From positions 111,763-175,762 of the forward strand of contig NZ_QQXK01000003.1 in the NCBI RefSeq assembly GCF_003575975.1: DNA of 64,000 nucleotides, read 5' to 3'. Below, in pieces: positions 51,389 to 61,301 of the stretch. The position numbers and the translations under genes were made by a program. The first letter of the stretch is position 1; each line of letters begins with the position of its first letter. The notes below the pieces were generated by a model. That model worked only from the letters and a program-made list of their open reading frames with translations, searched no databases and was not told the DNA's origin. Source of the DNA: Galactobacter valiniphilus. GTDB lineage: Bacteria > Actinomycetota > Actinomycetes > Actinomycetales > Micrococcaceae.

Positions 51389-52528
51389 ATGAACACCCCA
51401 GAAACCCCCGAGGCGCAGCTCGCCTCCGTGGCGGCCGTCGAAGACGCGAAGCTCGCAGCCTCCCAGGACTCGCTGAGCCAGGGACGGCTTGTCTTCCGTC
51501 GCTTCATCCGCCACAAGCCCGCCATGATTTCGGCCGCGGTGCTGCTCGTGCTGATCGTCGTGTCGATGACCTCCATCGGCATCTTTGGCATCAAGGGCTG
51601 GTGGCCGCACGACTTCAAGACGACCTCGGTGGCCACGAACGGCGGCGTGCCGAGCGCCGAGCACTGGTTCGGCCAGGAAGACATCGGCCGCGACTACTTC
51701 GCCCTCGTCATGAGCGGAACCCAGGTCTCGCTCATTGTGGCGTTCCTCGTGGGCATCTCCGGCACGGTCCTCGGCACCGTCTTGGGCGCCGTCGCCGGTT
51801 ACTACCGCGGCTGGATCGACGCGATCATTATGCGCATCGCCGACATCTTCTTCGTCATCCCGCTGCTGCTCATCGCGGCGATCGTCGCGAAGACGGCGTC
51901 GGGGGCCATCGCTAGCCCGTGGTTCCTCGGCATCATGCTCGGCGTGGTCTCGTGGGCCGGCCTGGCGCGCCTGGTCCGCGCCCAGGTCCTCACGCTCCGC
52001 GAGCGCGAGTACGTTGAGGCCGCCAGGGCCATGGGTGCGAGCAGCTGGCGCATCATCCTGAAGCACCTCATCCCGAACTGCATCGGCACCGTGCTCGTGA
52101 ACGCGACGCTGGCTACGGCCTCCGCCGTGCTCCTCGAGACGAGCCTGTCCTTCCTCGGTTTTGGCGTGAAGGCGCCCGACTCCTCGCTCGGCCTGCTCAT
52201 CTCCCAGTACCAGAACTCGTTCACGACCCGCCCGTGGCTGTTCTGGTGGCCGGGCCTGATCATCCTGATCATCGCCCTGTCGGTGAACTTCATCGGCGAC
52301 GGCCTGCGCGACGCCTTCGACCCGCGCCAGTCCGGCCGCGTCAAGAAGCGCAACCTGGCCGCCGCCGCGCTCATGGGCATCCGTCCCATCGCGGTGCCGA
52401 CCGCGACGGAACGCACCGAGGAGGCGGTGGGCAACCGCCCGCCGTCGGGCACCGGCGGGATTGAACCCGCCGTGGGCCCCGTGGGGGCCGCCGAAGAGGA
52501 TCGCAAGGACGAGGAGGGCAAGCGATGA
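51389..52528 (+). CDS. Peptide ABC permease, OppC/DppC type (operon 1)
   Basis: A permease with the N-terminal OppC segment (F-R-R-F-I-R-H-K-P-A-M-I-S), G-Q-E-D-I-G-R-D, the EAA loop Y-V-E-A-A-R-A-M-G-A-S-S-W-R-I-I-L-K-H-L-I-P-N, and L-S-F-L-G-F-G. A disordered cytoplasmic tail of about 60 residues follows D-P-R. ATG at 51389 is preferred for its GAGAGGAA site; ATG at 51341, overlapping the upstream stop, is the alternative. Overlaps the ATPase gene (ATGA). Confidence 0.92.
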   Translation: MNTPETPEAQLASVAAVEDAKLAASQDSLSQGRLVFRRFIRHKPAMISAAVLLVLIVVSMTSIGIFGIKGWWPHDFKTTSVATNGGVPSAEHWFGQEDIGRDYFALVMSGTQVSLIVAFLVGISGTVLGTVLGAVAGYYRGWIDAIIMRIADIFFVIPLLLIAAIVAKTASGAIASPWFLGIMLGVVSWAGLARLVRAQVLTLREREYVEAARAMGASSWRIILKHLIPNCIGTVLVNATLATASAVLLETSLSFLGFGVKAPDSSLGLLISQYQNSFTTRPWLFWWPGLIILIIALSVNFIGDGLRDAFDPRQSGRVKKRNLAAAALMGIRPIAVPTATERTEEAVGNRPPSGTGGIEPAVGPVGAAEEDRKDEEGKR

Positions 52529-54240
52529 TGCGCACCCGCGAAAGCGCCACGCACGGCGAGGTGGTCCTGGACATTCGCGATCTCAAGGTCGCCTTCGCCG
52601 CCGGGGACACCGCCAAGCTGGCGGTCAAGGGCCTCGACCTGCAGGTCAAGGCCGGCGAGGTGGTGGCGCTGGTGGGCGAGTCCGGTTCGGGCAAGTCCGT
52701 CACGTCGCTGTCCACCATGGGGCTCCTGCCGCCCAACGCCATGGTCAGCGGCAGCGTGGAGGTCACGGGTCACCAGGTCATCGGGCTGCCGGAGGAGCGC
52801 ATGCGCAAGCTGCGCGCCACGGAGATCGCCATGGTGTTCCAGGAGCCCATGACGGCGCTGAACCCCGTGCTGACGGTGGAGCAGCAGCTCACGGAGGCCC
52901 TGGAGACCCACAACCTCGCCTTCGGGCAGGCGGCGCGCGACCGCGCCATCTCGCTCCTGGAGCGCGTGGGCATCCCCGACGCCGCCAAGCGCATCAAGCA
53001 GTACCCGCACCAGTTCTCCGGCGGCCAGCGCCAGCGCATCGTCATCGCGATGGCGCTCACGTGCGAACCCAAGGTGATCATCGCCGACGAGCCGACCACG
53101 GCCCTCGACGTGACGGTGCAGGCCGATGTGCTCGACCTGCTGCGCGAGCTGAAGGACGACCTCGGCGTGGGCATCCTGCTCATCACGCACAACATGGGCG
53201 TCGTGGCCGACATGGCCGACCGCGTCTCGGTGATGTTCATGGGTGATCTCGTGGAGGAGGGCACGGTCCAGGACATCCTGTACCGGCCCCAGCACCCGTA
53301 CACGCAGGCGCTGCTCGCCGCCGTGCCCCGGCTCACCGATGTGGCCCTGACGCACGACGACGAGGCGGGTCGCCTCGAGGCTGAAAGGGTCGCCGCCGCC
53401 GCGGCGGCGGATCGCGAGGTGGTGCTTTCAGCCAAGAATATCGCGATCGACTACAAGGTGAAGTCGGGCGTCTTCCGCGCGGCGGAGGGCGTGAGCTTCG
53501 ACGTCGCGGCGGGGGAGACCACGGCGCTCGTGGGGGAGTCCGGATCGGGCAAGTCCACGGTGGCCAAGGCCGTGCTCGGTCTGCTGCCCACGGCCGAGGG
53601 CGAGCTGCGCGTCCAGGGCCGGGATCTGGCCCGGCTCAAGGGCAAGGAAGCCAAGCTGGCCCGTCGCGCCATCGGCGTGGTGTTCCAGGACCCGGCGGCC
53701 TCGCTCGACCCGCGCTTCCCGATCGGCGATTGCATCATGGAGCCGATGGTCGTGCACAAGGTCGGCAGCAAGGCCGATCGAGTGGCGCGCGCCAAGGAAC
53801 TGCTGGCGGCCGTGAAGCTGCCGGCGGACGTCCTGAACCGCTATCCGCACGAGCTCTCCGGCGGACAGAAGCAGCGCGTGGGCATCGCCCGTGCGCTCGT
53901 GCTGGATCCGACCGTGCTCATCGCCGACGAGCCGACCTCCGCGCTTGACGTGTCCGTCCAGGCGACCGTGCTGGAGATGCTCAAGGAGATTCAGGCCGAC
54001 TTCGGCTTTGCCTGCCTCTTCGTGAGCCATGACCTCGCGGTGGTGGATCATCTCGCCGACAACGTGGTGGTGATGAAGCGCGGCCAGGTCGTGGAGCAGG
54101 GGCCTACCGAGCAGGTGCTGCACTTCCCGCAGGAGGATTACACCAAGGAGCTGCTCGCCGCGGCGCCGGTCCCGGATCCCGACGCGCAGAAGGTGCGCAG
54201 GGAGGCGCGTCACCGCCTGCTGGGGATGGGCGCTTCCTAG
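52525..54240 (+). CDS. Fused double ATPase of peptide ABC transporter (operon 1)
   Basis: A 571-residue protein joining OppD-like and OppF-like ATPases. Two Walker A motifs (G-E-S-G-S-G-K-S-V, G-E-S-G-S-G-K-S-T), two signatures (F-S-G-G-Q-R-Q-R, L-S-G-G-Q-K-Q-R) and two Walker B motifs (I-I-A-D-E-P-T-T-A-L-D, L-I-A-D-E-P-T-S-A-L-D) are seen. The oligopeptide C-terminal segment H-P-Y-T-Q-A-L-L follows the first half. It powers the permease pair and ends the operon. Confidence 0.95.
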   Translation: MMRTRESATHGEVVLDIRDLKVAFAAGDTAKLAVKGLDLQVKAGEVVALVGESGSGKSVTSLSTMGLLPPNAMVSGSVEVTGHQVIGLPEERMRKLRATEIAMVFQEPMTALNPVLTVEQQLTEALETHNLAFGQAARDRAISLLERVGIPDAAKRIKQYPHQFSGGQRQRIVIAMALTCEPKVIIADEPTTALDVTVQADVLDLLRELKDDLGVGILLITHNMGVVADMADRVSVMFMGDLVEEGTVQDILYRPQHPYTQALLAAVPRLTDVALTHDDEAGRLEAERVAAAAAADREVVLSAKNIAIDYKVKSGVFRAAEGVSFDVAAGETTALVGESGSGKSTVAKAVLGLLPTAEGELRVQGRDLARLKGKEAKLARRAIGVVFQDPAASLDPRFPIGDCIMEPMVVHKVGSKADRVARAKELLAAVKLPADVLNRYPHELSGGQKQRVGIARALVLDPTVLIADEPTSALDVSVQATVLEMLKEIQADFGFACLFVSHDLAVVDHLADNVVVMKRGQVVEQGPTEQVLHFPQEDYTKELLAAAPVPDPDAQKVRREARHRLLGMGAS

Positions 54241-54264
54241 CCCGTCTCACGCCGTTCTCAATCA

Positions 54265-54296
54265 CTTGCCCGCCCCGGTCCGCCGGGGCGGGCAAG
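54265..54296 (+). terminator. Opp operon 1 terminator
   Basis: Perfect 14-bp stem CTTGCCCGCCCCGG/CCGGGGCGGGCAAG with a 4-base loop, then CGTGTTT. Confidence 0.85.
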
Positions 54297-54346
54297 CGTG
54301 TTTCGGGCCCACAGGAGGCACCGTTGAGGCTTCAATGTTTCTGCTC

Positions 54347-54408
54347 GGTAACGAGGAACTGTGAAAGACAGGCTTGATATTCACATGCTTGACGGGGGAT
54401 CCTAGATT
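54347..54408 (+). promoter_or_regulatory. Opp operon 2 upstream element
   Basis: GGTAAC (54347), GTGAAAG (54361) and TTGATAT (54374) repeat the operon 1 element at identical spacing. TAGATT (54403) is a -10 candidate. TTGTTCACACGTGACGCGTGAC just downstream contains GTGAC repeats. The remaining leader to 54748 has a CGGGG-T6-GCCCCG hairpin near 54508 and a weak short ORF (54487-54672). Confidence 0.55.
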
Positions 54409-54748
54409 TGTTCACACGTGACGCGTGACACTTTGTCTCGTCACACAACATCGGTGTCAACCGATCGCCCGAAAGGATTCCTCCCCATGGAAGCAGTGCC
54501 ATCACGGGGTTTTTTGCCCCGCGCGCTGCGATCCGAGGCTGGGGGCTCGACCCTTTCGGGTTCGTCATATATGTGTCTGACACCGCCGTGTTCGCACAGG
54601 AAGAGTATTGTCCCGTGGCTCTTGCCCAACTTGGGTAGTGATGCAGGGCACGACGCGGCTTTCACCGAGTAAGCTCGACCTACCTCCGACAACGGCATCT
54701 CCGCCCGCGTCGATCTGCGAACGACCTACACCCGCACTGGAGGAAACA

Positions 54749-56407
54749 GTGAAGACCAATCGCAAGGCGCTTGCCGCCCTGTCCATTTTTGCGGCCGGCT
54801 CGCTGGCGCTGACCGCCTGTGGCGGTGGCTCCGGCGACTCCGGCAAGTCCTCGTCCGCCGGCTCCGAGTCCGGTGCCGCGACGTCGAACGCCATCATCAC
54901 CACGAACGGCTCCGAGCCGCAGAACCCGATCATCCCCACCAACACCACCGAGGTGGGTGGCGGCAAGATCGCCGACCTGATCTTCGCCGGTCTGGTTTCC
55001 TTCGACGCCAAGGGCGCGGTCCAGATGGACCAGGCCGAGTCGATCACGCCGAACGACACGAACACCCTGTGGACCGTGAAGCTGAAGTCGGGCCTGAAGT
55101 TCACCGACGGCACGCCGGTGACCTCGGACTCCTTCATCAAGGCCTGGAACTACGGCGCCAATATCGCCAACGCCCAGGGCGCCTCCTACTTCTTCGACAA
55201 CATCAAGGGCTACAGCGCCGATGAGAAGAACCCGGTTGCCGAGATGGAGGGCCTGAAGAAGGTCTCCGACACCGAGTTCACGGTCGAGCTGATCAACGCG
55301 GAGGCCGACTTCACCAAGCGCATTGGCTACACCGCCTTCGTGCCGCTGCCGGAGTCCGCGTTCGCGGACATGAAGGCCTTCGGCGAGAACCCGGTCGGCA
55401 ACGGCCCGTACAAGTTCGAGAAGACCGGTGCTTGGGTTCACAACGAGGGCGTCACCCTCGTCAAGAACGCCGACTACCAGGGCTCCCGCACCGCCAAGAA
55501 CGGCGGCGTGAAGATCACCTTCTACGCCGATCAGACCGCCGCTTACGCCGACGCCCAGTCGGACGAGCTGGACGTGCTGGACGCCGTGCCGGATTCCAAC
55601 TTCACGAACTACGAGTCCGACTTCGAGGGCCGCTCGGTTAACCAGCCGGCCGCGATCTTCCAGTCGTTCACCATCCCGCAGTACCTGGAGCATTTCAAGC
55701 CGGGCAAGGAAGGCGAGCTGCGCCGCAAGGCCATCTCCATGTCCATCGATCGCGAGTCGATCATCAAGGCTGTCTTCAACGGCACGCGTACCGCCGCGAA
55801 GGACTTCACCTCCCCGGTGATCGAGGGCTGGAGCGACAAGCTCGAGGGCTCGGACGCTCTGTCCTTCAACGCCGACGAGGCCAAGAAGCTGTGGGCCGAG
55901 GCCGACGCCATCTCCAAGTACGACGGCACCTTCACCATCGCCTACAACGCCGACGGTGGCCACGCCAACTGGGTGACCGCCGCGACGAACTCCATCGCCA
56001 AGAACCTGGGCATCAAGGCCGAGGGCAAGGCCTACCCCGCCTTCAAGCAGCTGCTTGACGACGAGGACAAGGACAAGATGACCGGTGCCTTCCGCTCCGG
56101 TTGGCAGGCCGACTACCCGTCGATGTACAACTTCCTGGCTCCGCTGTACCAGACCGGTGCCGGCTCCAACTACGGTCGTTACACCTCGACTGAGTTCGAC
56201 GGTCTCCTGAAGGAGGGCGCGGCCGCCAAGTCCGAGGCCGACGCCACCGCCAAGTTCCAGGATGCCCAGAAGGTTCTGCTCAAGGACCTGCCGGTCGTCC
56301 CGCTGTGGTACTCCAACGTGAACGGCGTCTGGGGCAACAAGGTGCAGAACGTGGAGTTCGGCTGGAACTCCGTGCCGCTGTACTACAACATCACCAAGGC
56401 CGAGTGA
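54749..56407 (+). CDS. Oligopeptide ABC transporter substrate-binding lipoprotein (operon 2)
   Basis: A 552-residue SBP_bac_5 receptor with lipobox L-T-A-C (Cys24) and a Gly/Ser-rich linker. It has L-K-F-T-D-G-T-P-V-T-S-D-S-F, P-V-G-N-G-P-Y-K-F and Y-P-A-F-K-Q-L, resembling the OppA/DppA branch that binds larger peptides. It is only distantly similar to the operon 1 receptor, so substrate ranges probably differ. GTG at 54749 follows GGAGGAAACA. Codon use shows more non-GC endings than in neighbouring genes, as in strongly expressed receptors. Confidence 0.93.
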   Translation: MKTNRKALAALSIFAAGSLALTACGGGSGDSGKSSSAGSESGAATSNAIITTNGSEPQNPIIPTNTTEVGGGKIADLIFAGLVSFDAKGAVQMDQAESITPNDTNTLWTVKLKSGLKFTDGTPVTSDSFIKAWNYGANIANAQGASYFFDNIKGYSADEKNPVAEMEGLKKVSDTEFTVELINAEADFTKRIGYTAFVPLPESAFADMKAFGENPVGNGPYKFEKTGAWVHNEGVTLVKNADYQGSRTAKNGGVKITFYADQTAAYADAQSDELDVLDAVPDSNFTNYESDFEGRSVNQPAAIFQSFTIPQYLEHFKPGKEGELRRKAISMSIDRESIIKAVFNGTRTAAKDFTSPVIEGWSDKLEGSDALSFNADEAKKLWAEADAISKYDGTFTIAYNADGGHANWVTAATNSIAKNLGIKAEGKAYPAFKQLLDDEDKDKMTGAFRSGWQADYPSMYNFLAPLYQTGAGSNYGRYTSTEFDGLLKEGAAAKSEADATAKFQDAQKVLLKDLPVVPLWYSNVNGVWGNKVQNVEFGWNSVPLYYNITKAE

Positions 56408-56435
56408 ACTACGGTTCCTAGCCTCCGGTAAAAGC

Positions 56436-56477
56436 CGACGTGACGTCCGGGGACACTTGTCCCCGGGCGTCACGTCG
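56436..56477 (+). terminator. Hairpin after receptor gene, operon 2
   Basis: CGACGTGACG-x-CCGGGGAC pairs with GTCCCCGG-x-CGTCACGTCG around a 4-base loop. It may attenuate transcription into the permeases. Confidence 0.7.
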
Positions 56478-56506
56478 CGCCCGTTCCACCCTTTAATGGA
56501 GACCCC

Positions 56507-56536
56507 ATGAATCCCATCGACGAGATGAGGCCCTGA
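56507..56536 (+). CDS. Nine-residue upstream ORF coupled to the permease
   Basis: ATG after a GGAG site encodes M-N-P-I-D-E-M-R-P; its TGA shares one base with the permease ATG (TGATG). Such an arrangement supports reinitiation. No direct evidence that it is translated. Confidence 0.4.
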   Translation: MNPIDEMRP

Positions 56537-57465
56537 TGATTGCGTACATCGGTCGCCGCCTCCTGCAGCTGATCCCCGTGTTCTTCGGCGCGACGCTGCT
56601 CATCTACTTCCTCGTCTTCGCCATGCCCGGTGACCCCATCAAGGCACTGTTTGGCGACAAGCCCGTTCCCGAGTCGACCCTCGAGGCCATCCGGGCGCAG
56701 TACAACCTCGATAAGCCCTTCATCGTCCAGTACCTGCTCTGGATCAAGGGCATCTTTGTCGGCGACTTCGGCCTGACCTACTCCGGTCGCCCCGTCGCCG
56801 ACGAGCTGGCCCGCGCCTTCCCGATCACGGCCCGTCTGGCCGTCATCGCCCTCGTGTTCGAGGGCGTCGTCGGCATCGCGATCGGCCTGTACGCCGGTCT
56901 GCGCAAGGGCAAGCTCTTCGACTCGGTTGCGCTGTTTATCTCGCTGCTCTTCATCTCGGTGCCCATCTTCGTGATCGGCTTCCTGGTGCAGTACTTCGCT
57001 GGCGTGCAATGGGGTTGGATCAAAACAACGGTCTCCGGACAAGCCACCTGGAGCGAGTTGCTCGTCCCAGGTATGGTGCTCGCTGCCACATCTCTGGCCA
57101 ACATCGTCCGCCTGACGCGCGGCTCGGTTGCCGAAAACATGGGCGCCGACTTCGTGCGCACCGCCAAGGCCAAGGGCCTCAGGCGCGGCCGCGTGGTGCG
57201 TGTGCACATCCTGCGCAACTCGCTCATCCCCGTCGTGACCTACCTTGGCGCCGACCTCGGCAGCCTCATGGTGGGCGCGGTCATCACTGAGGGCATCTTC
57301 AACATCAAGGGCGTCGGCGGCACGGTCTTCCAGGCCGTCCAGCGAGGCGAGGGCCCCACCGTGGTGTCCTTCGTTGCCGTGATGGTTATCGTCTTCATGC
57401 TGGCCAACCTCCTGGTTGACCTGCTTTACGCCGTGCTGGACCCGAGGATTCGTTATGCCAAGTAA
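56536..57465 (+). CDS. Peptide ABC permease, OppB/DppB type (operon 2)
   Basis: A 309-residue permease of normal length with six helices. N-terminus I-G-R-R-L-L-Q-L-I-P-V-F-F-G-A, A-M-P-G-D-P-I, and the EAA loop F-V-R-T-A-K-A-K-G-L-R-R-G-R-V-V-R-V-H-I-L-R-N-S-L-I-P are clear; it ends D-P-R-I-R-Y-A-K. It overlaps the next permease gene by 11 bases. Confidence 0.95.
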   Translation: MIAYIGRRLLQLIPVFFGATLLIYFLVFAMPGDPIKALFGDKPVPESTLEAIRAQYNLDKPFIVQYLLWIKGIFVGDFGLTYSGRPVADELARAFPITARLAVIALVFEGVVGIAIGLYAGLRKGKLFDSVALFISLLFISVPIFVIGFLVQYFAGVQWGWIKTTVSGQATWSELLVPGMVLAATSLANIVRLTRGSVAENMGADFVRTAKAKGLRRGRVVRVHILRNSLIPVVTYLGADLGSLMVGAVITEGIFNIKGVGGTVFQAVQRGEGPTVVSFVAVMVIVFMLANLLVDLLYAVLDPRIRYAK

Positions 57466-58401
57466 TCACAAGATTCAGCGCTACGTCGCTCCTGTCGAGG
57501 AGACCCCGGTTGCCGCTGTGGATGCCGTCAAGTTTGATGGCAAGGCCTCGAGCGTGTGGGGCGATGCGTGGAAGGACATGCGTAGCCGTTGGCTCACGTG
57601 GGCCTGCCTCGCGCTGATCGCCCTGATCGCCGTGGTCGCGCTGTTCCCGCAGCTCTTCACGTCTCAGCTGCCCACCGGGGCTGCCTGCGATATTGCCAAC
57701 TTCCGCCAGGCCCCCGGGAACGGTCACGTGCTCGGCACGGACGCGCAGGGCTGTGACGTGTACTCGCGCCTCATCTACGGCACGCGTGCCTCGGTGACCG
57801 TTGGCCTCGTGGCCACCATCCTTGCCACGCTGGTGGGTTGCGTCATCGGCGCCATCGCCGGCTTCTATGGCGGCTGGCTCGACGCCGTCGTGTCCCGTCT
57901 CGGCGACATCTTCTTCGCCATCCCGACCGTGCTGGGTGCCATCGTCGTCATGCAGGTGATGCCGTGGGAGCGCAATGCGCTGACGCTGGCCATCGTGCTG
58001 GCTGTCTTCGGCTGGCCGCAGATCGCCCGCATCATGCGCGGCGCGGTGCTCTCCGCCAAGAACGCCGATTACGTCACCGCGTCGATCGCGCTCGGCGTGA
58101 GCCGCGCCAAGATCCTGGTCAAGCACGTCGTGCCGAACTCCCTGGCACCCGTCATCGTCATCGCGACGGTGTCCCTCGGCGTCTTCATCGTCTCCGAGGC
58201 ATCGTTGTCCTTCCTGGGCCTTGGCCTGCCGCTGTCCACGGCCTCGTGGGGCGCGGACATCTCCGCCGGTCGAGCCACGCTGCGCACCGACCCGGCACTG
58301 ATCTTCTGGCCGTCGCTGGCCCTGGCGCTCACGGTCTTGGCCTTCATGACCCTCGGCGATATCGTCCGCGACGCACTCGATCCGAAAGCGAGGGCCCGTC
58401 G

Positions 58402-58405
<4 letters not shown>
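57455..58405 (+). CDS. Peptide ABC permease, OppC/DppC type (operon 2)
   Basis: A 316-residue permease with an N-terminal cytoplasmic segment, G-T-D-A-Q-G-C-D-V-Y-S-R-L, the EAA loop Y-V-T-A-S-I-A-L-G-V-S-R-A-K-I-L-V-K-H-V-V-P-N, and L-S-F-L-G-L-G-L. ATG at 57455 lies inside the end of the upstream permease. Overlaps the ATPase gene by ATGA. Confidence 0.95.
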
Positions 58406-60141
<1,736 letters not shown>

Positions 60142-60159
60142 CTCGCGCTAGCCCGCACA

Positions 60160-60207
60160 GCACGACCGCGCCGTGCCCACCGCAAGGTGGGCACGGCGCC
60201 GTCGTGC
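60160..60207. repeat. 22-bp hairpin with GCAA loop (copy A)
   Basis: Arms 60160-60181 and 60186-60207 pair at 21 of 22 positions around GCAA. It follows the Opp operon 2 stop, so it probably terminates it. Related to copies at 60447 and 63730. Confidence 0.85.
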
Positions 60208-60308
60208 TTGGGCCAGGTCTGTGCCCACCCGGACTGGCTGGCCCGCCCGGACCGCCCGGACCGAGCGGAGAGAGTCGTCGCCGCTTCTCGCGCCGCCCGT
60301 CGCACTCT

Positions 60309-60375
60309 CGCATCCCGCACTTTTCGTCGTGTCCCGCACAGACGGCGCGGGACACGACGAAAAGTGCGGGATGCG
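60309..60375. repeat. Perfect 29-bp inverted repeat
   Basis: Arms 60309-60337 and 60347-60375 are perfect complements around a 9-base loop, with a CACTTTTCGTCG block in the middle. It is the longest stem in the window. No gene is seen in 60142-60520. Confidence 0.9.
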
Positions 60376-60446
60376 GCGCGCCAGCGCGCCAGCGGGCCAG
60401 CGTCGTTGGCGCTGGCCTGGGGGGCTCACCGGCCCACGTCCCCACA

Positions 60447-60494
60447 GCACGACGGCGCCGTGCCCACCGGAAGGTGGGCACGGCGCCGTCGTGC
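60447..60494. repeat. 22-bp hairpin with GGAA loop (copy B)
   Basis: Perfect 22-bp stem (60447-60468 with 60473-60494). It nearly equals copy A and lies at the 3' end of the PH-like gene (minus strand), whose terminator it may be. Confidence 0.88.
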
Positions 60495-60520
60495 GGTGCT
60501 CGCCTGGGGCGAGCCGCGGC

Positions 60521-61108
60521 TCACACGAGCAACAGGGACACCAGGGCCAGAACGGCCAGGGCTCCGAAGAGGCCCCACTCGCGCTTGAGGAAAGTCTTCG
60601 TGACCGGGCCGCCGGTCTGCGCGTTGTTGCCGGCGGCGAGGGCGCGATCGCGCTCCACCAGGAGCGATGCGGCGAAGTCGACGCGCGGGCTGCGGTCCTC
60701 GGGCACCTCGACGTCCAGCTGCGCCCGGTTGCGCAGGGTGGCGCGGCCGCGGCGCATGGCCGACTGCGGGGCGGCCCAGACGCGGACCGGCTCGCCGCTG
60801 CGCGGGACGAGCTCGATGAACATGGTGGTGCGGGTGTCCTTCAACTGCCCCCAGGGGACGCGCACGCTGCTGAGCACATTGCGGACCGTGGCCCCGCCCG
60901 CGTCCACGGTCAGCCGGGGCAGCACAAAGACGAGCGCAACGAACGCCGCCACCAGGGCGGTCCAGACCAACACCGTGAGGCCGAGGCCAACGTAGCCGCG
61001 GGCGAAGCAGTCGTAGGCCGCGATCAGGCCGATGACGCCGCACAAGCCGGCCCAGACCCAGCCGGAACGATTGGTCGTGATGACCATGGGGGAGGGGGAA
61101 GAACTCAT
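60521..61108 (-). CDS. PH-like domain membrane protein
   Basis: A 195-residue protein with two N-terminal membrane helices (W-V-W-A-G-L-C-G-V-I-G-L-I and L-G-L-T-V-L-V-W-T-A-L-V-A), a bacterial PH-type beta domain (L-P-R-L-T-V-D-A-G-G-A-T-V-R-N, V-P-W-G-Q-L-K-D), and a C-terminal membrane helix. This matches the actinobacterial bPH_6 arrangement. ATG at 61108 is chosen; M-V-I-T at 61086 is possible. It is divergent from typA. Confidence 0.8.
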   Translation of the reverse strand: MSSSPSPMVITTNRSGWVWAGLCGVIGLIAAYDCFARGYVGLGLTVLVWTALVAAFVALVFVLPRLTVDAGGATVRNVLSSVRVPWGQLKDTRTTMFIELVPRSGEPVRVWAAPQSAMRRGRATLRNRAQLDVEVPEDRSPRVDFAASLLVERDRALAAGNNAQTGGPVTKTFLKREWGLFGALAVLALVSLLLV

Positions 61109-61301
61109 GCTTCTATGCTCCCACGGGCCGCGGTGATGCGGCTCACCAGCACACACTGTGCAGTCGCGGTAGAATAAGGGACGGCGCCGTGATTTGCGCG
61201 CGCGTCGGGCCGGCCGGAGGCAGTTCAAACCACCGGAGGACCGCCCAGGACGTCACCCCAAGGCGCCGCCCCCTCAATTTATGGAGAAGGACACTACTTC
61301 C

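Noticed and set aside
54487..54672. 61-residue protein before the second receptor gene
   Set aside because: A ribosome site is present, but the product has no recognisable features and the region looks like a leader; noted as a weak ORF only.
57838..58401. N-terminal extension of the second fused ATPase
   Set aside because: It overlaps the OppC-type gene out of frame; the ATG at 58402 gives the expected ATPase start with an ATGA overlap.
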